64,000 nt of DNA. Origin: an uncultured Lachnospiraceae bacterium. GTDB taxonomy: Bacteria > Bacillota > Clostridia > Lachnospirales > Lachnospiraceae. The translations under genes and the position numbers were made by a program. The stretch is from positions 55,468 through 119,467 of the forward strand of contig CAJTJY010000006.1 in the NCBI GenBank assembly GCA_910576975.1, read 5' to 3'. Shown in pieces: positions 42,121 to 51,561 of the stretch (position 1 is its first letter; each line of letters opens with the position of its first letter). The notes beneath the pieces were generated by a model. The model saw only the letters and a list, made by a program, of their open reading frames with translations. It was not told where the DNA came from and searched no databases.

Positions 42121-42154
42121 AAAAAGAGCCATGATTCTAACTTATACTCTTTTT
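42121..42154 (-). terminator. Probable terminator of the FASII operon
   Basis: On the minus strand AAAAAGAG...CTCTTTTT forms an 8-bp A/T-rich stem ending in a T-run just after the last gene of the operon. Confidence 0.5.
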
Positions 42155-43236
42155 TACGCTCTCGAAAATTCTTCCATAATCTCAGATACATGTTCCAAAT
42201 TCTGCGCCCGGTATGCATTTGTCCCGCAGAATATCAATCCCTGGTCTATCTTTCCTTTCACAGCATTGACCAATGCATCGGTGATACAATAGGGTATCTT
42301 TGCCGGATTGCATTTTTCCAGGCATTGACGGCAATTCCAGGACGGTCTGGCATCTGCCGGACGAGATTCCTGTTCTTTCTGTTCTTCCGTCTTGCGAATA
42401 AACGCATTGCGTACTGCCCTCCCTGGCATCCCTACCGGACTTTGCACCAGCACGATATCCTCTTTCTTCGCCTCAATATATGCCTGTTTGTATGCCTCGC
42501 TGGCGTCGCACTCATAAGTCGTCACAAACCGGGTCGCTACCTGCACTCCGTCTGCCCCCAGCTTCAAAGCATGTTCCATATCCTTGCTGTCATAGATTCC
42601 CCCGGCAACCACTACCGGAACATGATAATTGTATTTGCTGCCATACTCTTTGGCAACTTCCAATATGCCCTCAATTTCTTTTTCATATGATTCATCCGTG
42701 ACTTGCTCCAGCTCTTGTTTTGAAAATCCCAGATGACCTCCTGCTTTCGGTCCTTCAATGACCATCAGATCTGGACAGCGCTTGTACTTGCGATCCCATA
42801 ATTTACAGATTACAGCCGCAGATTTCACAGAAGATACGATTGGGGCAATCTTCGTCTTTGATTTTTCCACCAGCGCAGGAAGCATCGTCGGAAGCCCGGC
42901 GCCTGATATCACCAAGTCTGCTCCTGCTTTTACCGCTGCTTTCACATAATCTTCATATCGCCTGGTTGCCACCATGATGTTGACCCCCACGATCCCGCCT
43001 TGGGCGATCTCTTTTGCGCGCCGGATATGCTTGCCAATCGCTTTGAGATTCGTCTCGATGGGATGTTCCTCAAACCCGGGCTCCTGATAGCCAATCTGCG
43101 CCGTGGAGATAATGCCGATCCCTCCGCATTTTGCGACGTTTCCTGCCAGCTTAGAAAGACTGACTCCAACCCCCATGCCTCCCTGTATCACGGGAATGGG
43201 AGCTTTTAGCTCACCGATTACCAATGCTTTGCTCAT
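42154..43236 (-). CDS. FabK-like enoyl reductase / nitronate monooxygenase
   Basis: FMN-dependent TIM-barrel protein of 360 residues: APIPVIQGGMGVGVSLSKLA, GVNIMVATRRYEDYVKAAV, GAGLPTMLPAL, GPKAGGHLG, VVAGGIYDSKDMEHALKLGADGVQVATRF. A C-terminal Cys cluster (CRQCLEKCNPAKIPYC) is absent from the first FabK and typical of 2-nitropropane-dioxygenase-like relatives. Last gene of the FASII operon, 10 bp after accDA; may be a second enoyl-ACP reductase or an oxidative detoxification enzyme. Confidence 0.8.
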   Translation of the reverse strand: MSKALVIGELKAPIPVIQGGMGVGVSLSKLAGNVAKCGGIGIISTAQIGYQEPGFEEHPIETNLKAIGKHIRRAKEIAQGGIVGVNIMVATRRYEDYVKAAVKAGADLVISGAGLPTMLPALVEKSKTKIAPIVSSVKSAAVICKLWDRKYKRCPDLMVIEGPKAGGHLGFSKQELEQVTDESYEKEIEGILEVAKEYGSKYNYHVPVVVAGGIYDSKDMEHALKLGADGVQVATRFVTTYECDASEAYKQAYIEAKKEDIVLVQSPVGMPGRAVRNAFIRKTEEQKEQESRPADARPSWNCRQCLEKCNPAKIPYCITDALVNAVKGKIDQGLIFCGTNAYRAQNLEHVSEIMEEFSRA

Positions 43237-43246
43237 ACCTTTTCTC

Positions 43247-44932
43247 CTACATTCTGCGAAATCTATCGTAACGTAACTGTGCCAGCGCTTCCCTGTCCAT
43301 AGGCAGGTACCAATGAATAAATCTGCGGATTTCCTCTGCCATATTTGCTGCGATCTTTTCTATATTCTGATGACTGGCAGGCTCAGGCTCCCAGATGATA
43401 CGCTCAATGATTCCAAGTTCTTTCAATTCCTTTGCCGTTACCCGCATCTGTTCTGCTGCCTGAGGCGCTTTCGAAGAATCCTTCCATAATATAGAGGCAA
43501 ACCCTTCCGGAGATAATATCGTATAGGTAGCGTTCTCCATCATCCATACTTCATTTCCCACCGCAAGGGCAAGAGCTCCGCCGCTGCCTCCCTCTCCAAT
43601 CACGATGCTTAACACCGGAACCGTAAGATCTGACATCTCAAACAGATTTCTTGCTATAGCCTCTCCCTGTCCCCGCTCCTCTGCTTCCATGCCGCAAAAA
43701 GCTCCCGGAGTATCTATAAAGCAGAGAATGGGACGGCCAAACTTTTCTGCCTGCTCCATAAGACGCAGAGCTTTTCTATAACCTTCCGGCGAAGGCATTC
43801 CAAAATTACGGGTAATGTTTTCTTTGGTGGTCTTGCCTTTCTGCTGGCCAATTACCGTCACGGGACAGCCGTCAAAAAAGGCGATTCCTCCCACAATGGA
43901 ACCGTCGTCGGAAAAATGACGGTCGCCATGAAGTTCTATAAAATCCGTAAATATTTCCTGGATATAATCTAAAGCGCTGGGACGTTCCTGCGCTCTGGCT
44001 CGCTGAACACGCTCCCAAGCCGAAACCATCTCCCGGCTTCTTCTGGCTGTCTCTTCCGTTCTCTCTTTCCCCCTGTTTGGTATCAGCGCTTCTTTCACAT
44101 CTACCTGTCGATGCATCACAATCAGCTTTGCAAGCGTTTCTTTTAAATCTTCCCGTTCCACAATCCCGTCAATCAATCCATGCTCCAAAAGAAATTCTGC
44201 ACGCTGAAATCCTTCCGGGAGCTTTTGACGGATCGTCTGCTCAATGACCCTGGGGCCTGCAAAACCCACCAACGCTCCTGGTTCCGCAAGAATTATGTCC
44301 CCTAGCATCGCAAAGCTTGCAGTCACCCCTCCAGTCGTAGGGTCAGTCAAAACAGAAATATAGAGCAAGCCTGCCTTAGAATGACGCTTTAACGCCGCAG
44401 ACGTCTTCGCCATCTGCATCAGAGACACCATGCCTTCCTGCATCCTGGCACCGCCAGAACAAGTGAAGATGATTACTGGAAGTTTCTGCTCTGTTGCGCG
44501 CTCCACGGCCCTTGTGATCTTCTCGCCCACCACATAGCCCATGCTTCCCATCAAAAACCTGCCGTCACAGACACAAAGCACTGCATCCTCCCCATGGATG
44601 GTGCATCTTCCACAGGTGACTGCCTCGTCAATTCCAAGCCGCTCTTTCAATGCTGTAATTTTCTCGGGATAATCTGGATAGCTTAACGGATCCTCGCCTG
44701 CGATCCCTTCATCCCATTTCTCATAGGTACCTTTATCCGCAACCATTCTCAGGCGTTTTCTTGTGGTAATGCGGAAATATTTTCCACATTTATAGCAGAC
44801 GTAATGGTTCTGCTTTACATCCTCCTTATAAAGCAATTCGCCGCAGCCATCACACTTGATCCAAAGCCCCTCCGGCACCTGGGGCTCTTTTCCCTGTACT
44901 GGAATATAACTGGTTTTCTTAAATTTCAGCAT
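43247..44932 (-). CDS. accDA: Acetyl-CoA carboxylase carboxyltransferase, beta-alpha fusion
   Basis: Transfers CO2 from carboxybiotin to acetyl-CoA. 561 residues. N-terminal half is AccD: zinc finger CDGCGELLYKEDV...YVCYKCGKYF (about 29-52), then FTCSGGARMQEGM and DPTTGGVTASFAMLGD. From about residue 310 it is AccA: RPSALDYIQEIFTDFIELHG, FGMPSPEGYRKALRLM, DTPGAFCGMEAEERGQ, GEGGSGGALALAVG. One uninterrupted frame, so the two usually separate subunits are fused. Between accC and the FabK-like gene. Confidence 0.9.
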   Translation of the reverse strand: MLKFKKTSYIPVQGKEPQVPEGLWIKCDGCGELLYKEDVKQNHYVCYKCGKYFRITTRKRLRMVADKGTYEKWDEGIAGEDPLSYPDYPEKITALKERLGIDEAVTCGRCTIHGEDAVLCVCDGRFLMGSMGYVVGEKITRAVERATEQKLPVIIFTCSGGARMQEGMVSLMQMAKTSAALKRHSKAGLLYISVLTDPTTGGVTASFAMLGDIILAEPGALVGFAGPRVIEQTIRQKLPEGFQRAEFLLEHGLIDGIVEREDLKETLAKLIVMHRQVDVKEALIPNRGKERTEETARRSREMVSAWERVQRARAQERPSALDYIQEIFTDFIELHGDRHFSDDGSIVGGIAFFDGCPVTVIGQQKGKTTKENITRNFGMPSPEGYRKALRLMEQAEKFGRPILCFIDTPGAFCGMEAEERGQGEAIARNLFEMSDLTVPVLSIVIGEGGSGGALALAVGNEVWMMENATYTILSPEGFASILWKDSSKAPQAAEQMRVTAKELKELGIIERIIWEPEPASHQNIEKIAANMAEEIRRFIHWYLPMDREALAQLRYDRFRRM

Positions 44933-44961
44933 TTATTTCCCTACTTTCTGTCCCAATTGAT

Positions 44962-46308
44962 CTATTCTTTTTCAAAATAATCTGGTATAAAATGCGTATT
45001 GATATCCCCCGACAAAAATGCCGGATGATTTAATATGTCATACTGAAAGTCCAGATTAGTGGTGATCCCGTCCACCACGACTTCTCCCAATGCGCTGCGC
45101 ATTTTTCGTATAGCGTCCATCCTGTCCTCGCCATGAACAATTACTTTTGCCACCATGGAATCATAGTAGGGCGGAATGACATACCCATTATACAGCGCCG
45201 ACTCAATGCGCACGCCGTTTCCTCCTGGAAAATGCAAGTCCTCAACGGTGCCTGGGCAAGGCATAAAGTTCTTCTGCGGATCCTCTGCATTGATACGGCA
45301 CTCGATGGCATGACCTTTGAGCTTGATTTCTTCCTGTCTGATTTTCAGCTTTTCCCCTGCCGCAATCCGAATTTGCTCTTTTACCAAGTCAATGCCCGTC
45401 ACCATCTCCGTTACCGGATGCTCCACCTGAATTCTGGTATTCATCTCCATAAAATAAAAGTTTTTGTCCTTATCCAGCAAAAATTCAATGGTTCCTGCAT
45501 TTTCATAGCCGACTGCCTTAGCCGCCTGCACCGCAGTCTCTCCCATGCGCTGACGCAGATCCGCATCTATCACGGCGCAAGGAGATTCCTCCATCACTTT
45601 CTGGTGACGTCTCTGGATAGAACAGTCACGCTCTCCCAGCCACAAAGTATTTCCATACTTATCTGCAAGGATTTGGATTTCAATATGCCTGGGCTTCTCG
45701 ATATATTTTTCAATATACATCGTATGATCGCCAAAGGCATTGATGGATTCCTGCTGTGCCAAATGAAAATGATTTTCAAACTCCTCATGGCTTGACGCAA
45801 TCCGCATCCCTTTTCCTCCGCCTCCAGAAGAAGCTTTAATCATCACAGGATAGCCCATCTCGTCCGCAATCTGAAGTCCCCGCTCCGCCTCAAACACAGG
45901 CTCCTTGGTTCCCGGCACCACGGGAATGCCGGCTTCTATCATCGTTGCGCGAGCCTTTGACTTATTGCCCATCTTGCCAATTAGCTCGCCAGATGGCCCG
46001 ATAAATGCAATACCGCTTTTTACACACATATCTGCAAAATGCTCATTTTCGGATAAAAAGCCAAAACCAGGATGGATCGCCTGCGCCTTTGTGGCAATGG
46101 CTGCGCTTAAAATCCGTTCCATATTAAGATAGCTCTCCGACGTCTGTGCCGGACCAATGCAAACTGCTTCATCTGCAAGCTGGGCATGGAGAGCCTCTTT
46201 GTCTGCCTCTGAGCATACTGCGACAGATAAAATTCCCATTTCTCTGCACGCCCGGATAATGCGCACCGCAATTTCTCCCCGGTTGGCAATCAATATTTTT
46301 TGAAACAT
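44962..46308 (-). CDS. accC: Acetyl-CoA carboxylase, biotin carboxylase subunit
   Basis: ATP-dependent carboxylation of AccB-bound biotin. 448 residues, normal length. FQKILIANRGEIAVRIIRACREMG, HPGFGFLSEN, ATP-grasp glycine loop KASSGGGGKGMR, EKYIEKPRHIEIQ, FMEMNTRIQVEHPVTEM. Fourth from the operon end, 28 bp from fabZ. Confidence 0.97.
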   Translation of the reverse strand: MFQKILIANRGEIAVRIIRACREMGILSVAVCSEADKEALHAQLADEAVCIGPAQTSESYLNMERILSAAIATKAQAIHPGFGFLSENEHFADMCVKSGIAFIGPSGELIGKMGNKSKARATMIEAGIPVVPGTKEPVFEAERGLQIADEMGYPVMIKASSGGGGKGMRIASSHEEFENHFHLAQQESINAFGDHTMYIEKYIEKPRHIEIQILADKYGNTLWLGERDCSIQRRHQKVMEESPCAVIDADLRQRMGETAVQAAKAVGYENAGTIEFLLDKDKNFYFMEMNTRIQVEHPVTEMVTGIDLVKEQIRIAAGEKLKIRQEEIKLKGHAIECRINAEDPQKNFMPCPGTVEDLHFPGGNGVRIESALYNGYVIPPYYDSMVAKVIVHGEDRMDAIRKMRSALGEVVVDGITTNLDFQYDILNHPAFLSGDINTHFIPDYFEKE

Positions 46309-46336
46309 TTCAAATGCTCCTTTAATCTAAATTCCA

Positions 46337-46765
46337 TTAACCTATCGCAAAGGTTAATTCTGCTGTCACTGCGGCTTTTCCGTTTACAGTCGCCGTAGCT
46401 TTTCCGACTCCTACAGGCCCTTTCTGTTTGATGATTTCAAGCTCTAAGAGCAACACGTCCCCAGGCACCACTTTCTGCTTAAACCTGGCATTGTTGATCG
46501 CTCCAAAGTAAGCCGTTTTTCCCTTAAATTCAGGATTGCTTAAAATCGCCACTGCGCCCGCCTGGGCAAGAGCTTCCACAATCAACACTCCTGGCATCAC
46601 TGGTTCATTTGGAAAATGCCCGGCAAAAAACGGCTCATTATATGTGACGCATTTTTTTCCAACCGCACGTTTTCCAGGCTCTAATTCTTCAATCGTATCT
46701 AACAGCAAAAAGGGCTGTCTGTGGGGAATAATCTCCATAATCTCTTTCGTTCCAAGCAAAGACAT
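46337..46765 (-). CDS. fabZ: 3-hydroxyacyl-ACP dehydratase
   Basis: Dehydrates 3-hydroxyacyl-ACP in elongation. 142 residues from the ATG at 46763-46765 (GGAGG spaced 8 nt; an upstream in-frame ATG at 46783 lacks a site). IIPHRQPFLLLD and HFPNEPVMPGVLIVEALAQ with the catalytic His and Glu. Hotdog fold. Confidence 0.95.
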   Translation of the reverse strand: MSLLGTKEIMEIIPHRQPFLLLDTIEELEPGKRAVGKKCVTYNEPFFAGHFPNEPVMPGVLIVEALAQAGAVAILSNPEFKGKTAYFGAINNARFKQKVVPGDVLLLELEIIKQKGPVGVGKATATVNGKAAVTAELTFAIG

Positions 46766-46783
46766 ATCCATTTCCTCCCGCAT

Positions 46784-47239
46784 CTATTCAATGACAAACA
46801 ACGGCTGGCCAAACTCAATTACATCTTCATTTGAGACAAGAATCTGCTTTATAACGCCATCATATTCACTTTCAATTTCGTTCATTAGCTTCATGGCTTC
46901 CACAATTCCAAGCACCTGCCCTTTGCTGACAATGTCTCCCACCTTGACAAAAGGATCGTCTTCCGGGGACGGAGCAGTGTAAAAAGTTCCAACCAGCGGA
47001 GACTTCACCACATTTCCATCAAAAGACGCCTCTTTTTTGGTTTCACCCAGTTCCATCGTAGCTCCATTGACTTCGGCTGTGGCAACCTGCGGCATCGATG
47101 CATGTTCAACGGCAATGATTTTCTCTTTCTTTTCTTTTTTCATCGACAGGCTTACACCTTTTTCTTCATAGGAAAACTGGGTCAGCTCTGAATCCGAAAC
47201 GGCCTGAATTAATTTTACAAGATTTTCAAATTCCATCAT
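46784..47239 (-). CDS. accB: Biotin carboxyl carrier protein of acetyl-CoA carboxylase
   Basis: 151 residues. C-terminal biotinyl domain with VEAMKLMNEIES (biotin on the Lys); KSPLVGTFYTAPSPEDDPFVKVGDIV is the preceding strand pair and a flexible linker links it to the N-terminal segment. Normal length. Confidence 0.96.
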   Translation of the reverse strand: MMEFENLVKLIQAVSDSELTQFSYEEKGVSLSMKKEKKEKIIAVEHASMPQVATAEVNGATMELGETKKEASFDGNVVKSPLVGTFYTAPSPEDDPFVKVGDIVSKGQVLGIVEAMKLMNEIESEYDGVIKQILVSNEDVIEFGQPLFVIE

Positions 47240-47240
47240 A

Positions 47241-48476
47241 CTACTCCTTAAATTTCTTCAACAACAGGCTGGCGTTATGCCCGCCAAATCCCAGTGAATT
47301 TGTCAAAGCATAGTTAAATTCTTTTTCCATTCCCTGGCCTTTCATATAGTCTAAGTCCAGTTCTTCCTCTGATTCCTGTAAGCCCACGGTAGCATGAATA
47401 TATCCATGGTTTAACTGCTGAATACATGCGATTACTTCCACGGCTCCTGCAGCTCCCAGCAGATGACCGATCATTGACTTTGTGGAATTAATTTTCATCT
47501 TATAAGCATGTTCTCCAAAGGCAAGCTTAATGGCGCGGGTCTCAAAGAGGTCGTTATGATGGGTGCTGGTTCCATGAGCGTTGATATATTCTACGTCCTC
47601 AAGGGCAATCCCAGCGTCCTTTACAGCATTCTTCATGGCCATGGCCGCCCCCATGCCATCCTCTGCCGGAGAAGTGATATGGAAAGCGTCGCTGGTAGCT
47701 CCATATCCCGCCATTTCCGCAAAGATTCTTGCGCCTCGTTTTCTGGCATGTTCCAGCTCTTCCAGTACAACCACGCCTGCGCCTTCTCCCATGACAAATC
47801 CGCTGCGGTCCTTGTCAAAAGGAATAGAGCACCGTGTCACGTCATTGCTGGATGACAACGCTGTCAATGCCGTAAATCCCCCGATACCAATAGGGGTGAT
47901 CGAGCTTTCCGTCCCGCCGGCCACCATCACGTCCGCATCTCCGGCTTGAATCGTACGAAATGCCTCTCCGATAGAATGCGTTCCGGTCGCACATGCCGTC
48001 ACCACGTTCAGGCTCTTGCCTTTTAGCCCATACTGGATCGATACATTTCCAGCCGCCATATTGGTAATCATCAACGGTACTAGCAAAGGATTGATCCTTC
48101 CTGGCCCCTTTTCCAAAAGCTTCTTATGCTCACGTTCCATCGCCTGCAGGCTCCCGACGCCAGAACCGATGGCGCAGCCCACACGGTAGGGATCTTCCTC
48201 TTGCATATTTATGCCGGATTGCTCCATCGCTTCTTTGGCAGCTGCAACAGCATACTGGCAAAACAATTCCATACGCCTTGCCGATTTTACGTCCATGTAA
48301 TTTTTGCCTTCAAAGCCTTTGACGCTTGCCGCCACTTTGACCTTGAAATCCGCAGTATCAAACTGGGTAATCTCTGCAAACCCTGTATTTCCTTCTTTCA
48401 GGTTGTGCCAAAATTCTTCTGTATTCAATCCGATTGGGGTAATGGCGCCCATACCGGTCACAACAACTCTCTTCAT
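47241..48476 (-). CDS. fabF: 3-oxoacyl-ACP synthase II
   Basis: Elongating condensing enzyme, 411 residues. VVTGMGAITPIG start, catalytic Cys in VTACATGTHSIGEA, His in NAHGTSTHHND and GHLLGAAGAVE. No fabH (initiating synthase) is found in this operon, so initiation must come from elsewhere. Confidence 0.97.
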   Translation of the reverse strand: MKRVVVTGMGAITPIGLNTEEFWHNLKEGNTGFAEITQFDTADFKVKVAASVKGFEGKNYMDVKSARRMELFCQYAVAAAKEAMEQSGINMQEEDPYRVGCAIGSGVGSLQAMEREHKKLLEKGPGRINPLLVPLMITNMAAGNVSIQYGLKGKSLNVVTACATGTHSIGEAFRTIQAGDADVMVAGGTESSITPIGIGGFTALTALSSSNDVTRCSIPFDKDRSGFVMGEGAGVVVLEELEHARKRGARIFAEMAGYGATSDAFHITSPAEDGMGAAMAMKNAVKDAGIALEDVEYINAHGTSTHHNDLFETRAIKLAFGEHAYKMKINSTKSMIGHLLGAAGAVEVIACIQQLNHGYIHATVGLQESEEELDLDYMKGQGMEKEFNYALTNSLGFGGHNASLLLKKFKE

Positions 48477-48489
48477 AGCTTCTCCTTTT

Positions 48490-49233
48490 CTACATTCCCA
48501 TGCCGCCGTCTACATGAAGTACCTGCCCAGTAATATAGGAGGCATCCTCCGAAGCCAAAAAGCACACTGCCTTCGCCACTTCTTCTGCTCTTCCAAACCT
48601 TCCGAAAGGAATCTGGCCTTTTCCTGCTGCCACTGCGGCTTCTGACAATTTTTCCGTCATATCTGTCTCAATAAATCCAGGAGCAATCGCATTGACACGG
48701 ATTTCCCTGGAAGCAAGCTCTCTCGCCAGGGACTTGGTAAGCCCGATCACGCCCGCTTTGGAAGCTGCATAATTAGTCTGCCCTGCATTCCCCATCACCC
48801 CGGAAATAGACGAGATATTGATGATGCTGCCTGATTTCTGCTTTAACATCTGACGGGCCGCATACCTGCAAGTATGAAAAGTACCTTTCAAATTCGTGTC
48901 CAGCACTGCGTCAAAATCTTCTTCTTTCATCTTCAGTATCAAATTGTCCCGGGTAATCCCGGCGTTATTCACCAAAATATCCAACCGTCCCTGTTTTGCA
49001 ATAATCTCCTTGATCATTGCTTCCACTGCTTGCGGATCTGCCACGCTGCACCCGCAGGCCATGGCAGTTCCCCCTGCCGCCTCAATCTCAGCCACTGCCT
49101 GTTCCGCTGCTTGCTTTGAACCGTTATAATTTACAATCACCATTGCGCCTTTGGCGGCCAAAGCCTTGGCAATTGCCCTGCCGATTCCTCTGGAGCCTCC
49201 CGTTACCAACGCTGTCTTTCCTTCTAATCCCAT
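48490..49233 (-). CDS. fabG: 3-oxoacyl-ACP reductase
   Basis: NADPH-dependent short-chain dehydrogenase, 247 residues. ALVTGGSRGIGRAIA cofactor loop, NNAGITRDNLILKM, catalytic Ser (INISSISGVMGN) and YAASKAG with Tyr/Lys, and a VDGGMGM end. 12 bp between it and fabD. Confidence 0.96.
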   Translation of the reverse strand: MGLEGKTALVTGGSRGIGRAIAKALAAKGAMVIVNYNGSKQAAEQAVAEIEAAGGTAMACGCSVADPQAVEAMIKEIIAKQGRLDILVNNAGITRDNLILKMKEEDFDAVLDTNLKGTFHTCRYAARQMLKQKSGSIINISSISGVMGNAGQTNYAASKAGVIGLTKSLARELASREIRVNAIAPGFIETDMTEKLSEAAVAAGKGQIPFGRFGRAEEVAKAVCFLASEDASYITGQVLHVDGGMGM

Positions 49234-49245
49234 AGATTCCTCCGA

Positions 49246-50166
49246 CTAACTCAATACGTTCAACAATTCTTCCATATCCGCCACTGTTTCCACATGATGG
49301 CACTCCATCTTAGGATTGATCTTTTTCAAAAATCCCGACAAGGTTTTCTTAGGACCGATTTCGATAAATCCATCCACGCCCTCTGCAATCATCCGCTCCA
49401 CGCTCTGCTGCCAGCGTACCGAAGAGGACACCTGACGCTCTAAAAGACCTTTCACTTCCTCTTTTTCCCGGACATATTCCGCCGTCACGTTCGATATGTA
49501 AGGGGTCTTTAACTCTCCGATCTCCACATGCGAAAGTTCCTTTGCCAATTTCTCTCCTGCTCCTTCAAGCATCTTCGAATGAAACGGACCGCTGACCTTA
49601 AGGGGCATGCACCGCTTGGCGCCCGCCTCTTTCAGTGCCAAAGCTGCCTGATCCACGGCTGTCTGTTCTCCGCTGATTACCGTCTGTCCTGGGCAGTTAT
49701 AATTAGCGACAGACACGATGCCTTCGATCTGTGCCAAGACCGCTTCAATCTTCTCATTTTCTAATCCCATTACCGCTGTCATGGCGCCGCCTGTGGGAAC
49801 TGCCTCCTGCATGAACAGTCCGCGCTTGACCACCAAGGCTAGGGCGTCATGCACCGACAAACCGCCGGAAGCTGTGATTGCAGCATATTCTCCCAAGCTT
49901 AATCCTGCATTTACACAGGAGGTAATCCCCTGTTCTTTTAAAACCTTTAAGATCGCAAGCTCCACTGTCAGCATTGCCACCTGCGTATACTTTGTAACAT
50001 GCAGATCTTCGTTTTCTCTGAAAATCAATTCCCCCATAGACATGCCAGAAACCTTGTCTGCAATGGCAAACACCTCTTTGGCACGGTCATAGTTTTCGTA
50101 AAAATCTCTTCCCATTCCCGTATATTGGGCGCCCTGCCCAGGGAACATAAATGCTATTTTATTCAT
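49246..50166 (-). CDS. fabD: Malonyl-CoA:ACP transacylase
   Basis: 306 residues from the ATG at 50164-50166 (GGAGGAAAAT). AFMFPGQGAQYTGMG, nucleophile Ser in NAGLSLGEYAA, catalytic His in SGPFHSKML. The residue before the Ser, usually His in GHSLGE, is Leu here. Confidence 0.95.
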   Translation of the reverse strand: MNKIAFMFPGQGAQYTGMGRDFYENYDRAKEVFAIADKVSGMSMGELIFRENEDLHVTKYTQVAMLTVELAILKVLKEQGITSCVNAGLSLGEYAAITASGGLSVHDALALVVKRGLFMQEAVPTGGAMTAVMGLENEKIEAVLAQIEGIVSVANYNCPGQTVISGEQTAVDQAALALKEAGAKRCMPLKVSGPFHSKMLEGAGEKLAKELSHVEIGELKTPYISNVTAEYVREKEEVKGLLERQVSSSVRWQQSVERMIAEGVDGFIEIGPKKTLSGFLKKINPKMECHHVETVADMEELLNVLS

Positions 50167-50226
50167 ATTTTCCTCCATCCTGCGTGCTTTTGCACAAATA
50201 GGTAGTTAGTGGAAGAATCAACAAAT

Positions 50227-51165
50227 TCATTCACTCCTTGATCCTTGTAGCAATTCTGAAGCTTCTTTAACGATCTCTTCGATCATTTCCTGACAAGTCT
50301 GTTCTTTCTTAATCAGCCCTGCAATCTGGCCTGCCATGACTGTTCCATGTTTAACGTCTCCATCCACGACGGCATTGCGAAGCGCGCCCACCGTCATTAA
50401 CTCTAATTCCTCAAATGGAACCCCGTCCTGTTCTTTCTTTAAATATTCCTTTGTCATTTGATTCCTGAGCTGGCGGATGGGGTGCCCATGGCTTCTTCCC
50501 GTCACTGCCGAGTCAATATCTTTTGCCTTAAGGATGCGTTCCTTATAATTCGCATGGCAGATCGATTCCTTTGCCACCACGAACCGGGTGCCAAGCTGCA
50601 CTGCGGCAGCGCCCAGCATAAAAGCGGCAGCCATTCCTCTGCCGTCCCCAATCCCTCCGGCTGCAATCACCGGAACATGGACCACGTCAACTACTTGGGG
50701 AACGAGCGTCATCGTAGTAGCCGCCCCGATATGTCCGCCAGATTCTGTTCCCTCAGCAATGACAGCGTCTGCGCCGCCCCGCTCCATCATTCTCGCAAGG
50801 GCTACGCTTGCCACCACTGGAATCACTTTGCTGCCTGCAGACTTCCACATTTCCATGTACTTTCCAGGATTTCCGGCGCCGGTCGTAATGACAGGCACTT
50901 TCTCCTCCACCAGTACTTGGGCCACCTCGTCTGCATAAGGGCTTAACAACATGACATTTACCCCGATCGGCTTATCTGTAATCTCTCTTGCCTTGCGGAT
51001 CTCACCACGGACCCAGTCTGCCGGAGCATTTGCGGCTCCAATAATTCCTAAGCCGCCCGCCGCTGACACCGCCGATGCCAGATGATGTTCTGCCACCCAT
51101 GCCATTCCGCCTTGAATAATCGGAACCTCAATCTGCAGCAGTTCTGTAATCTTCGTCTTCATCAA
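50227..51165 (-). CDS. fabK: Enoyl-ACP reductase II (FabK)
   Basis: FMN-dependent, triclosan-resistant enoyl-ACP reductase; 312 residues, the usual FabK length. IEVPIIQGGMAWVAEHHLASA, GVNVMLLSPYADEVAQVLVE, GTESGGHIGAATTM, VPVIAAGGIGDGRGMAAAFM, GTRFVVAKES. Its ATG follows the acpP stop directly. A second FabK-like protein ends the operon. Confidence 0.95.
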   Translation of the reverse strand: MMKTKITELLQIEVPIIQGGMAWVAEHHLASAVSAAGGLGIIGAANAPADWVRGEIRKAREITDKPIGVNVMLLSPYADEVAQVLVEEKVPVITTGAGNPGKYMEMWKSAGSKVIPVVASVALARMMERGGADAVIAEGTESGGHIGAATTMTLVPQVVDVVHVPVIAAGGIGDGRGMAAAFMLGAAAVQLGTRFVVAKESICHANYKERILKAKDIDSAVTGRSHGHPIRQLRNQMTKEYLKKEQDGVPFEELELMTVGALRNAVVDGDVKHGTVMAGQIAGLIKKEQTCQEMIEEIVKEASELLQGSRSE

Positions 51166-51396
51166 TTATTCCACACCTTTTTCTTTTAAATATTCCATAA
51201 CGTCTCCCACTGTGACAAGCTTCTCTAAATCCTCGGAAGGGATCTCCACAGAATACTCATCTTCCAGCGCCATGACCAATTCAAACAAATCCAAGGAATC
51301 TGCTCCCAGATCTTCTTTAAAAGAAGTCTCTGCCGTGATCCCATCTGCCTCTGTACTTAACTGCTCCGCAATTATTTCTTTCATTTTCTCTAACAT
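51166..51396 (-). CDS. acpP: Acyl carrier protein
   Basis: 76 residues; phosphopantetheine attachment Ser34 in GADSLDLFEL. Acidic helical bundle. First gene of the FASII operon, preceded by AAAGGAGATTGAGAT and the promoter/operator at 51422-51466. Confidence 0.97.
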   Translation of the reverse strand: MLEKMKEIIAEQLSTEADGITAETSFKEDLGADSLDLFELVMALEDEYSVEIPSEDLEKLVTVGDVMEYLKEKGVE

Positions 51397-51421
51397 ATCT
51401 CAATCTCCTTTTTAAATTCAA

Positions 51422-51466
51422 ATATTTTGATAATCAAAATATATCATAAACCATATGTCATGTCAA
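51422..51466 (-). promoter_or_regulatory. FASII operon promoter with FabT-like operator
   Basis: Minus strand TTGACA (51461-51466), 17-bp spacer, TATATT (51438-51443). The palindrome ATATTTTGATAATCAAAATAT (51422-51442) overlaps the -10 box and start site and resembles the FabT (MarR-family) operator TTTGATTATCAAA known in streptococci. This predicts repression by long-chain acyl-ACP through a FabT-like protein, although no fabT is in the window. Confidence 0.75.
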
Positions 51467-51561
51467 TAAAAACAGTAGAAATTTTTTTCCATTTATGGTA
51501 TTCTAGAATCAGGAAATTTTTTGGATCTATTCTCTAAATTTAATAAAAAAGGGGGGCTAAC

